Shown: piece after piece, positions 1 through 5,105 of the stretch
Layout: each line of letters begins with the position of its first letter
Position numbering within the stretch: the first letter of the stretch is position 1
Assembly (NCBI GenBank): GCA_003514765.1
Contig: DOOY01000333.1
Coordinates: 1 to 5,105 of the forward strand
Direction: 5' to 3'
From: Nitrosomonas sp.
Lineage (GTDB): Bacteria; Pseudomonadota; Gammaproteobacteria; Burkholderiales; Nitrosomonadaceae
DNA length: 5,105 bases
The notes under the pieces: model-generated
The model's input: only the letters and a program-made list of their open reading frames with translations
The model's database searches: none
What the model was told of the DNA's origin: nothing
Program-made: the position numbers and the translations under genes

Positions 1-461
1 GTATTAAAGCGCAGTGTTTTGCCGCCGAGTACCGGAAAGTCCGCTTCGAACGGTACGAGCAGCTTCGCACTGACGAGATCATCATCAAGATCAATCGCCA
101 GTTTTTGGGCGAGATCGGTGTTCTTGGCCAGTAACGCATTCAGCTCCCGCTCGGTAAAGCTGATCTCACGCGGCGCATTTTTTTCGGAATAGCGCTCCGG
201 TATCAGAAAACCGCTGTCATCGATTTCATCGTGCTCAATACCTTCAGCTGTGTGCGTACGCACATTATTTGCGCGGGATGATGATCCGTCTTCATAACCC
301 AGTGCATCCAGCTTGTTCCGGAGTGTTTCTTCTTCTTTTACATTAAGTGAAACCGGGGTAAAATCGGTCGTGAAAATATAGGTTTTGAGTGTCCAGTAGG
401 TACCCGCAATGGTGATCACGATGATGAGCAAAACAATCAGGAGTACTTGAGACCAGTGCAT
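1..461 (-). CDS. Membrane-anchored protein of unknown function, partial (C-terminus beyond the left edge)
   Basis: The frame is open from ATG 461 to the window edge: 153 complete codons, no stop. Residues 4-23 are strongly hydrophobic (LLIVLLIIVITIAG) and read as an N-terminal membrane anchor. An acidic, polar linker follows (about 40-100), then a conserved-looking stretch with SFTERELNALLAKN (101-114) and FPVLGGKTLRF (142-152). The E-x-E-L-N pattern is reminiscent of YpmS/DUF2140-like extracytoplasmic domains, but I cannot confirm a family. A longer in-frame ATG at 512 would add 17 polar residues. I prefer 461 because it sits directly before the anchor and because the best promoter-like hexamers would start the RNA almost on top of the 512 codon. 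Neither start has a clear Shine-Dalgarno sequence. The gene lies downstream of and codirectional with the permease. I do not know its function. Confidence 0.75.
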   Translation of the reverse strand, partial: MHWSQVLLIVLLIIVITIAGTYWTLKTYIFTTDFTPVSLNVKEEETLRNKLDALGYEDGSSSRANNVRTHTAEGIEHDEIDDSGFLIPERYSEKNAPREISFTERELNALLAKNTDLAQKLAIDLDDDLVSAKLLVPFEADFPVLGGKTLRFN

Positions 462-522
462 ATGCGTTTTTCTATTTTCAGTGTGGCGTACAGTATATTT
501 GATTGAATTCATATCAGCGGTC

Positions 523-553
523 AGTATGCCAGAATTTATCCACATCCTGTCAA
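523..553 (-). promoter_or_regulatory. Possible sigma-70 promoter for the partial membrane-protein gene
   Basis: Read on the minus strand, a perfect TTGACA (548-553) is followed after 19 bases by CATACT (523-528). The CATACT matches TATAAT at four of six positions and has a TG one base upstream, as in extended -10 elements. The 19-base spacer is longer than the usual 17. Transcription would start near 513-516, about 55 bases before ATG 461 and practically at ATG 512, which is why it bears on the choice of start. It lies in the gap after the permease, so it would let the downstream gene be expressed on its own. This is pattern matching only. Confidence 0.35.
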
Positions 554-669
554 TAATTGTTTTTCAGCCGACGGACACAACATGCGTACGGCAATCGGCC
601 AGTCTGGATTGTATAAAGTAGCATAAGCGATGTAATTTTCCAGTCCGCGTTCACTATAATTATCAAGTC

Positions 670-2448
670 CTAACGGGTCAATGGCCAGCCAATTAGCAAT
701 ACTATGATGGTGACAGTCGCTGTCAACAGATTCATGGGTATACCGACTTTCAGAAAATCCGTGAAGCGGTAACCTCCTGGTCCATAAACCATCAGATTGG
801 TCTGATAACCCAGGGGCGTTGCAAAGCTGGCGGATGCGGCCATCATGATTGCAAACACAAAAGGCACGTGATTCAGGTCTGCTTTTTCGGTGATTTCCAG
901 TACGATCGGAAGCATAAGCAATGCTGCGGCATTATTGGTAATCACTTCTGTCAACAAAGAAACGGCAAAATAAGTCAGGATAAGCAAAAGCCAGGGCGTG
1001 CCATTACTTAAATCCACAATATTCTCGGCAATGAATTCAGCAACACCTGTTTTTTGCAACGCCATGCCTAAAGCAAAAGATGCCGCAATGGTGATGATGA
1101 CAGTCAAATCCAGGCTTTTCTCCGCCTGACTGGCGGAGCAGCATCCTGTAACCACCATTAATCCGGCGCCAACTAATGCCGCGTTGAGCATACTGATAAC
1201 TTCGAAACCTGCCGCTGCAATAACGCAAACCAGTATGCCCCAGGCCAGGTACGCGCGCTCATGGCGAGGCGATTCAGTATTCAGGTCATTAATCAGTAGA
1301 AAGTCTTTGTTGTAGCGCTGACGGCTGACGAAGGCAGGCCTCGCTTCGAGTAACAGCGTGTCGCCCGCCTGCAGTTTAATGTTGCCCAGATTGCCTTTAA
1401 CACGCTCTCCGCTACGTGCTACCGCCAGCACCACCGCACCATACTGGGCCCGAAAGCGCGCGTCACGGATGGCATGTCCGATCGCTGCGCAATGGGGTGA
1501 TACGACAGCTTCCACCAGGCGTCTTTCAGCACGTTCTGTCAGTATCGCTTGCGAGTGATCGCCCTCCGTTGATGGCGCGATACCGTTAATACGCAGCAAA
1601 TCCGAAATGGCATCGGTATCACCGGCAAAAACCAGCCTATCACCGCCTTGCAACGTCTCTTCCGGCGAAACAGCTGTAATCACCGTGCCATCCCTATCGA
1701 TTTCTACCAAATAAACACGTCGCAATTGCCTTAATCCGGCTTCCTTGATGGTTTTGCCAACGAGCGGGCCAGTGGGCGCTATCGATACTTCCAACGTAAA
1801 CTCTCGCAGGTTTGAAAAAGCCTCATTTTGCGTTCGATCCGGCAGTAAGCGTGGAAACCATGACCACATCAATAGAAAACCAAAAAAAGCCACAGGCAGC
1901 CCGACTGCTGTAATTGAAAACAGCGAAAAACCGGATTCTCCGGTCAGTGTTTGGTATTGGCCATTGACAATTAAATTGGTACTGGTTCCGATCAGCGTCA
2001 AAGTGCCGCCGAGAATGGCGGTATAACTCAAAGGAATCATCAGCTTTGAAGGGGCAATGCCAATTTTGCGCGACCAGGTATATATTGCCGGAATCATGGT
2101 CGCGACAACGGGTGTATTATTGAGGAATCCACTCAACAAGACCACAGGGAAAAAGATTCTGGAAAGTGCGGAGCGCGTTGTCGTGGGTCTGCCGAACACC
2201 TGATTTACCAGTAAATCAATCGCTCCTGAAGCATGCATACCGGCTGCGACAACAAACATGGCCGCCACGGTAATAAGCCCCGAGTTACTAAAACCAAGCA
2301 GCGCTTCTTCGCTGGTTAGAATACCGGAAACACTTAGAACCGTCAGTGCCGCAATCATAACCAGATGGGGACCAATACGCGTGAACGTCAGTGTTAACAA
2401 CACACCGGCACACAAACTCAAAGCAAACCAGCCCTGCCATTCCATCAT
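670..2448 (-). CDS. SLC13-type permease with two RCK_C (TrkA-C) domains
   Basis: This is an inner-membrane transporter of the ion transporter superfamily, in the SLC13/DASS-like group that includes sodium-coupled dicarboxylate and sulfate carriers. Numbered from ATG 2448 (592 residues), hydrophobic helices fill 4-200 and 400-590. The two halves carry the paired signature motifs: GFLNNTPVVATMIP (107-120) with GTSTNL (154-159), and TEVITNNAAALLMLP (500-514) with ATPLGYQTNLMVYG (543-556). The soluble centre (about 217-380) holds two tandem RCK_C/TrkA-C-like domains, each with the typical G-D-x-L-x-x-x ending (GGDRLVFAG; AGDTLLLEA). This layout matches proteins annotated as SLC13 permeases with TrkA-C domains, some of which move sulfate, but the substrate cannot be read from sequence. 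A TTG at 2460 would add four residues. ATG 2448 is preferred because GGA at 2456-2458 lies seven bases upstream; ATG 2445 is also possible. I see no terminator after the stop. Confidence 0.9.
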   Translation of the reverse strand: MMEWQGWFALSLCAGVLLTLTFTRIGPHLVMIAALTVLSVSGILTSEEALLGFSNSGLITVAAMFVVAAGMHASGAIDLLVNQVFGRPTTTRSALSRIFFPVVLLSGFLNNTPVVATMIPAIYTWSRKIGIAPSKLMIPLSYTAILGGTLTLIGTSTNLIVNGQYQTLTGESGFSLFSITAVGLPVAFFGFLLMWSWFPRLLPDRTQNEAFSNLREFTLEVSIAPTGPLVGKTIKEAGLRQLRRVYLVEIDRDGTVITAVSPEETLQGGDRLVFAGDTDAISDLLRINGIAPSTEGDHSQAILTERAERRLVEAVVSPHCAAIGHAIRDARFRAQYGAVVLAVARSGERVKGNLGNIKLQAGDTLLLEARPAFVSRQRYNKDFLLINDLNTESPRHERAYLAWGILVCVIAAAGFEVISMLNAALVGAGLMVVTGCCSASQAEKSLDLTVIITIAASFALGMALQKTGVAEFIAENIVDLSNGTPWLLLILTYFAVSLLTEVITNNAAALLMLPIVLEITEKADLNHVPFVFAIMMAASASFATPLGYQTNLMVYGPGGYRFTDFLKVGIPMNLLTATVTIIVLLIGWPLTR

Positions 2449-2455
2449 TTTTATA

Positions 2456-2458
2456 TCC
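2456..2458 (-). promoter_or_regulatory. Weak ribosome binding site of the permease
   Basis: The minus strand reads TTGGATATAAAA before ATG 2448. The GGA core is seven bases from that ATG and overlaps the alternative TTG codon at 2458-2460, so the two starts are unlikely to be used together. The match is only three bases, so it supports but does not prove ATG 2448. Confidence 0.35.
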
Positions 2459-2589
2459 AAGATAAAAATCCGATGCGTAATATACAGCAGTCCCTAATAT
2501 AATTGGAAATAATAAATAATGATTACCATATATATAAAGGTTATATGTAATTATTCTGCCGGATGGTAATATTCAATAATGCGCAACAC

Positions 2590-2595
2590 TATAAT
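2590..2595 (+). promoter_or_regulatory. Candidate -10 element reading rightward into the hairpin and small-ORF region
   Basis: An exact TATAAT is present. At the expected distance upstream there is only TAATAT or a similar weak hexamer instead of a proper -35. If used, RNA would start near 2602 and cover the 2623-2678 inverted repeat and the 69-codon frame. TATAAT is common by chance in DNA this AT-rich. Confidence 0.2.
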
Positions 2596-2622
2596 AGATA
2601 AGTGTAATTTAAATGAATTAAT

Positions 2623-2678
2623 GGTATGCTTTCTTTCATGCCTATAAAAAATAAAAAGCAATTATGGGAAAGCATACC
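2623..2678. repeat. 11-bp perfect inverted repeat with a 34-base loop
   Basis: GGTATGCTTTC (2623-2633) is the exact reverse complement of GAAAGCATACC (2668-2678). The stem can be lengthened inward with a CAT/ATG pairing (2637-2639 with 2664-2666) after a small bulge. The loop is A-rich. No T-run follows the right arm, so it is not a standard intrinsic terminator. The right arm runs into a short GC hairpin ACCGC-GCG-GCGGT (2676-2688). The left arm covers an ATG (2626) and the sequence just before another (2638), so as RNA it could occlude translation starts. It may equally be a protein binding site or a small repeat remnant. Confidence 0.6.
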
Positions 2679-2745
2679 GCGCGGCGGTCTTATTTCAGAA
2701 ATATTTGAGCCTCATCAACGAAGTAACTTATGTCTGTAAACTGAT

Positions 2746-2955
2746 ATGAAAAATATGTTCGTTAGCCTGTTACTGTATGGACTGGCACTCGTTCTTTATA
2801 ATGATTTGCTTAATGAGAATTATGACAGCGGCAGCGGCAGTTATCCCGCTGCGAGCTGGAATTACAAAGAAAAGCTGGCTGGATACGCGGATCGGGAACG
2901 GCCTTATCGCCAAGCATCGTTCTCCAGTGAGAACGACCGTGACTTATACCGCTAG
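2746..2955 (+). CDS. Possible small membrane protein, hypothetical
   Basis: A 69-codon frame whose product begins MKNMFVSLLLYGLALVLYND. About residues 4-19 form one hydrophobic helix, and the rest is very polar: a Gly/Ser-rich linker (SGSGS, near 28-32), then a charged tail ending NDRDLYR. One short N-terminal helix with a hydrophilic tail is what a real single-pass small protein looks like, and the tail is more protein-like than those of the overlapping frames. Against it, no Shine-Dalgarno sequence precedes ATG 2746, no family is recognised, and two perfect hairpins lie inside the frame (2831-2852 and 2917-2936), so the DNA may be selected for RNA structure instead. The frame is shared with an open stretch upstream that ends at TAA 2737-2739. 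It converges on ahr with a 24-base gap. Confidence 0.4.
   Translation: MKNMFVSLLLYGLALVLYNDLLNENYDSGSGSYPAASWNYKEKLAGYADRERPYRQASFSSENDRDLYR
2831..2852. repeat. 7-bp GC-rich perfect hairpin
   Basis: GCAGCGG (2831-2837) pairs exactly with CCGCTGC (2846-2852) across an eight-base loop. It lies in the Gly/Ser-rich part of the possible 69-codon gene. No T-run follows on either strand, so it is not a simple terminator. Confidence 0.45.
2917..2936. repeat. 8-bp perfect hairpin with tetraloop near the convergent gene ends
   Basis: TCGTTCTC (2917-2924) and GAGAACGA (2929-2936) form a perfect stem around CAGT. It sits near the 3' end of the 69-codon frame and about 45 bases beyond the ahr stop, which is where a terminator would be expected for ahr. 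Neither strand has a T-run directly after the stem; the nearest plus-strand run is five Ts at 2962-2966. It could be a weak or Rho-assisted 3' end structure, or an RNA stabiliser. Confidence 0.45.
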
Positions 2956-2979
2956 CGCCAATTTTTAATCGCTCCGAAA

Positions 2980-3987
2980 TTAATCGGTGTTACTGAGCAC
3001 AATCCGGTAACGTGCCTTACCGTCGGCAAGGTGCGCAATCGCTTCATTGACCGCGTCAAAACGAAAAACCTCAATCATGGGTTTGATATGATGTTGCACG
3101 GCAAAATCCAGCATGGCGCGCATGGTATCCGGACTGCCCACTGGTGAACCCGAAATGCTGCGCTGTCCCAGAATCAATGGAAAAACGCCGATATCCAATC
3201 CTTCCAGTGTCGCCCCGACAAAATGCAGACGGCCTTTGGGGCGCAAGGTCGCAATATAGGCATTCCAATCCAATGCAACATGCACAGTCGATAAAATCAG
3301 ATCGAACTGTCCGGCCGCCGCCTCCAATGCAGCAGAGTCAGTTGAATCCAGCACCTGATGTGCGCCGAATGCCAATATTTCGGTTCGCTTGTTTTTGCTG
3401 ACGGTAAAAGCGGTGACATGGCAGCCCCATGCTCTGAGAAACTGTACAGCCAAATGACCTAGTCCGCCCACACCAATCACGCCTACCCGGGCTGTCGGTT
3501 GAATGTTGAACTGCAACAACGGATTAAAAACGGTAATGCCGCCGCAAAACAACGGCCCCGCACTTTTCGCGTCAACATCACGCGGCAACGCGACAACGCT
3601 GGCAGCGTGCGCACGGACTTTATCTGCGAAACCGCCATGACGCCCTATGATAGTTCCCTGCGCCTGTGCGCAAAGATTATGATCCCCGGACATACAGCTA
3701 TGACAGCGCATACAGTATCCGGCATGCCATCCCAGACCCACACGCTGACCGAGCTGCAAGTAATGCACCTGCTTGCCAATAGCTGCAATCGTTCCGATCA
3801 CTTCATGACCCGGCACAAAAGGGTACTGTGTCATGCCCCAGGCATTTTGCAACATGCTTAGGTCGCTGTAACAAATACCGCAATACTCTACCGCAATCTC
3901 CACATCCTCCGGCCCCATTGGACCCGGATTATACTCAAATGGCTCAAGCCTTCCGCCCGGTCCAAACGCAGCATATGCCTTAAACAT
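2980..3987 (-). CDS. ahr: Zinc-dependent NADPH aldehyde reductase, Ahr (YjgB) type
   Basis: A medium-chain dehydrogenase of 335 residues, close along its whole length to E. coli Ahr, a cytoplasmic enzyme that reduces a broad range of aldehydes to alcohols with NADPH. The catalytic zinc ligands are C39 (in GICYSD), H61-E62 (GHEVIG) and C148 (FCGGITVF). The structural zinc site is C92, C95, C98 and C106. The dinucleotide fold shows G-V-G-G-L-G at 172-177, and the next strand ends in FTVSKNK with no acidic residue, which fits NADP(H) rather than NAD(H). The C-terminal GKARYRIVL matches the family end. Residue 40 is Tyr where E. coli Ahr has His. The start is supported by AGGGAG six bases upstream. 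It follows folB by 14 bases and is very probably cotranscribed with it. The exact physiological aldehyde is unknown. Cinnamyl-alcohol-dehydrogenase-like annotation is the main alternative name. Confidence 0.93.
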   Translation of the reverse strand: MFKAYAAFGPGGRLEPFEYNPGPMGPEDVEIAVEYCGICYSDLSMLQNAWGMTQYPFVPGHEVIGTIAAIGKQVHYLQLGQRVGLGWHAGYCMRCHSCMSGDHNLCAQAQGTIIGRHGGFADKVRAHAASVVALPRDVDAKSAGPLFCGGITVFNPLLQFNIQPTARVGVIGVGGLGHLAVQFLRAWGCHVTAFTVSKNKRTEILAFGAHQVLDSTDSAALEAAAGQFDLILSTVHVALDWNAYIATLRPKGRLHFVGATLEGLDIGVFPLILGQRSISGSPVGSPDTMRAMLDFAVQHHIKPMIEVFRFDAVNEAIAHLADGKARYRIVLSNTD

Positions 3988-3993
3988 TTATTT

Positions 3994-3999
3994 CTCCCT
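3994..3999 (-). promoter_or_regulatory. Strong ribosome binding site of ahr
   Basis: AGGGAG on the minus strand lies six bases before ATG 3987 and starts three bases after the folB stop codon (4002-4004). It is the best Shine-Dalgarno match in the window and fixes the ahr start. Its position between two closely spaced genes supports a folB-ahr transcript in which ahr can be translated efficiently on its own. Confidence 0.8.
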
Positions 4000-4001
4000 G
4001 A

Positions 4002-4403
4002 TTATTTCAAGTTTCCAATTGTCGGTTGATCTTGCTTCGTATTTTCCTTTACCCTGGTTCCGCGTTCAATACAGACGCCTACCTTGTTGACGCCGCGGAT
4101 AATCCCCAATTTTGCAATACTGACTTTCACCCAGGGAGATTTGAATTCTTTCATGATGGTTTGGGCAATATGTTCGGCCAGTGCTTCCAGCAAGGAGAAA
4201 TGTTCGTTTTTAAGAATCGTGTTAATGCTCTGAACGACAAGTCCATAATCAATCGCATCATCAATGCTGTCGGTTTTACCGGCGCGTTGATTAGGTGCAG
4301 CAATTTCAAGGTCCAGCTGAATCGTCTGGGCGACCTTGCGTTCCCAAGGATAGATTCCAATCAGTGTTTTAGCTTTATAATCACGAAGAAAAATAATATC
4401 CAT
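4002..4403 (-). CDS. folB: Dihydroneopterin aldolase
   Basis: FolB cleaves 7,8-dihydroneopterin to 6-hydroxymethyl-7,8-dihydropterin and glycolaldehyde in cytoplasmic folate synthesis. The 133 residues match E. coli FolB from the first residue (MDIIFL; IGIYPWE) to the end of the fold (GVCIERG), followed by a tail of about 19 polar residues. Expected active-site residues are visible by position: E21 in WE, Y53 in DYG, E73 in LLEALAE and K98. The usual K-P after the catalytic lysine is K98-L99 here. The start at 4403 agrees with the family N-terminus, though no Shine-Dalgarno sequence is evident. A four-codon frame (ATG-GCA-TCA-TCA-TAA) ends by overlapping this ATG. folB is divergent from plsY, an arrangement also known in E. 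coli, and heads a probable operon with ahr. Confidence 0.95.
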   Translation of the reverse strand: MDIIFLRDYKAKTLIGIYPWERKVAQTIQLDLEIAAPNQRAGKTDSIDDAIDYGLVVQSINTILKNEHFSLLEALAEHIAQTIMKEFKSPWVKVSIAKLGIIRGVNKVGVCIERGTRVKENTKQDQPTIGNLK

Positions 4404-4482
4404 TATGATGATGCCATAAAATTGTTTGAATGGTTTTTTACTACAAGTTTATTCTACTTTACTGAAGCGGTACTAATATCTG
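4404..4482. promoter_or_regulatory. Divergent folB / plsY promoter region
   Basis: These 79 bases must hold the start signals for both genes. For plsY (plus strand), TTGAAT (4426-4431) and TATTCT (4450-4455) are 18 bases apart, each matching consensus at four of six positions. For folB (minus strand), TAGAAT (4451-4456) is a five-of-six -10 match, with only a poor -35 (ATATTA at 4474-4479). The two -10 candidates overlap almost completely, so if both are real, polymerase could not occupy both at once. All are weak pattern matches. Neither gene shows a good Shine-Dalgarno sequence. Confidence 0.35.
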
Positions 4483-5094
4483 ATGACACTACTGATTTTT
4501 ATTTTCATCGCGTATCTGATCGGCTCGATACCTTTTGCGCTTATTTCCAGCTGGATTTTCAAACTACCGGATCCGCGCACTTATGGTTCAAAAAACCCCG
4601 GCGCGACCAACGTCCTGCGTAGCGGCAAGAAAATTGCCGCTGTATTGACACTGTTGGGTGATGCGGGCAAAGGCTGGTTGGCAATTGTTTTAGCACAATC
4701 TTTTGCGCCAGCCTGGAATATGGGGGATGAAACCATTGCTGCTGTTGCGCTGGCCGTTTTTATCGGGCATGTGTTTCCGGTATTCCTGCATTTTCATGGT
4801 GGCAAAGGGGTTGCTACTGCAGTGGGTGTGCTACTCGGATTGAACCCGATGCTGGGTCTGCTGGCAATTGTCACATGGATTACGGTTGCCGCCGCCTCTC
4901 GATATTCATCGCTTTCTGCGTTAATCGCCGCGACACTGGCTCCCATTTATGCATATTTTATTTTCGGATTTGCATTTAATACGTTAGCCGTATTGTTGAT
5001 GGCATCCATGTTGATCTGGCGCCATCAGGCCAATATCGCCAACCTGATTGCCGGTAAAGAAAGTCGTATCGGTCAGAAAAAACCGCCTGTATGA
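4483..5094 (+). CDS. plsY: Acyl-phosphate:glycerol-3-phosphate acyltransferase PlsY
   Basis: PlsY transfers the acyl group of acyl-phosphate (made by PlsX) to glycerol-3-phosphate, the first acylation in phospholipid synthesis, at the inner membrane. The 203-residue length and a pattern of about five hydrophobic helices are typical. All three family motifs are present: GSIPFA plus GSKNPGATNVLR (14-19 and 35-46), the glycine-rich HGGKGVATA (105-113), and SSLSALIAA with the C-terminal WRHQANIANLIAGKESRIG (142-150 and 179-197). The protein starts with the expected short hydrophobic lead before AYLIGS, so ATG 4483 fits the family even though no clear ribosome binding site precedes it. It is transcribed away from folB. 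The stop codon lies in an ATGA overlap with a possible next gene. Confidence 0.96.
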   Translation: MTLLIFIFIAYLIGSIPFALISSWIFKLPDPRTYGSKNPGATNVLRSGKKIAAVLTLLGDAGKGWLAIVLAQSFAPAWNMGDETIAAVALAVFIGHVFPVFLHFHGGKGVATAVGVLLGLNPMLGLLAIVTWITVAAASRYSSLSALIAATLAPIYAYFIFGFAFNTLAVLLMASMLIWRHQANIANLIAGKESRIGQKKPPV

Positions 5095-5105
5095 TAATCG
5101 AAATT
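5091..5105 (+). CDS. Possible start of the next gene (partial, five codons visible)
   Basis: The plsY stop is written ATGA, so an ATG at 5091 overlaps it in the +1 frame and reads MIIEI to the window edge. Such overlaps are typical of translationally coupled operon genes. No Shine-Dalgarno sequence is visible within the end of plsY, and five codons cannot identify a product, so this may be chance. Confidence 0.2.

Larger units (their letters stand above)
2461..2745. other. AT-rich intergenic region upstream of the permease, with promoter-like and palindromic sequence
   Basis: No recognisable gene fills this stretch. It probably carries the minus-strand permease promoter, but the DNA is so AT-rich that many -10-like hexamers occur (TATATT on the minus strand near 2475, for example) and I cannot pick one. 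The 2522-2570 part holds ATTACCAT (2522-2529) and its exact inverse ATGGTAAT (2563-2570), plus an imperfect inverted repeat ATTACCATATA / TATATGTAAT (2522-2532 / 2542-2551). These could be an operator or chance in AT-rich DNA. Two exact TATAAT hexamers lie on the plus strand at 2498-2503 and 2590-2595. From 2623 onwards there is a strong inverted repeat, listed separately. Confidence 0.5.

Noticed and set aside
462..512. ATG 512 as the start of the left-edge gene
   Set aside because: The candidate promoter would begin RNA almost at this codon, and no Shine-Dalgarno sequence precedes it; it remains possible if the true promoter lies further upstream.
1745..2026. 93-codon plus-strand frame inside the permease gene
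   Set aside because: Antisense shadow of a well-supported gene with no protein-like features.
2449..2460. TTG at 2460 as the permease start
   Set aside because: It adds only four residues, and two ATG codons follow at once with a GGA at suitable spacing; it is not excluded, just less likely.
2961..2966. Short T-run between the convergent gene ends, considered as an intrinsic terminator
   Set aside because: It is about 25 bases beyond the nearest strong hairpin, and the local AGCG/CGCT pairing around it is too weak.
2777..2968. 63-codon plus-strand frame overlapping the possible small membrane protein
   Set aside because: Less protein-like than the 69-codon frame and with no ribosome binding site; both cannot easily be real.
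3499..3861. 120-codon plus-strand frame inside ahr
   Set aside because: Antisense to a gene with all its zinc ligands and cofactor motif intact; a shadow frame.
4026..4622. 198-codon plus-strand frame across folB and the start of plsY
   Set aside because: It is antisense to folB and out of frame with plsY, both of which are securely identified, and its translation has no recognisable motif.

Overview
The window is ordinary chromosomal bacterial DNA of moderate base composition with AT-rich gaps between genes. The proteins look proteobacterial. FolB, PlsY and the Ahr-type aldehyde reductase all resemble their E. coli counterparts along their full length, and the divergent folB/plsY pair is a known proteobacterial arrangement. 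A beta- or gammaproteobacterium, possibly a Nitrosomonas-like betaproteobacterium, is my best guess, but nothing here fixes the genus. I see no tRNA, rRNA, CRISPR array, insertion sequence or phage gene.

Left part (1-2460), all on the minus strand. A 596-codon ion-transporter-like permease of the SLC13 type carries two cytoplasmic RCK_C (TrkA-C) domains. It is followed, 157-208 bases downstream depending on the start used, by the N-terminal part of a membrane-anchored protein of unknown function that runs off the left edge. A promoter-like sequence sits just before the second gene, so it may be transcribed separately.

Middle part (2461-2979). This is an AT-rich stretch with no recognisable gene. 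It holds an 11-bp perfect inverted repeat, two smaller perfect hairpins and a possible small membrane protein of 69 residues (plus strand). That small reading frame lies in the same frame as a 37-codon open stretch just upstream, with one TAA stop between them. This is the least explained part of the window.

Right part (2980-5105). folB (dihydroneopterin aldolase, folate synthesis) and ahr (zinc-dependent aldehyde reductase) form a tight minus-strand pair with a 14-base gap and a strong ribosome binding site. FolB releases glycolaldehyde, so an aldehyde reductase in the same transcript makes biochemical sense as a clean-up enzyme; this is inference. plsY (glycerol-3-phosphate acyltransferase, phospholipid synthesis) is transcribed divergently from folB across a 79-base gap with overlapping promoter-like hexamers. 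An ATGA overlap at the plsY stop hints at a further gene beyond the right edge.

I do not see convincing evidence for a new multi-gene system. The best leads are the folB-ahr pairing and the hairpin-rich small-ORF region at about 2620-2960.
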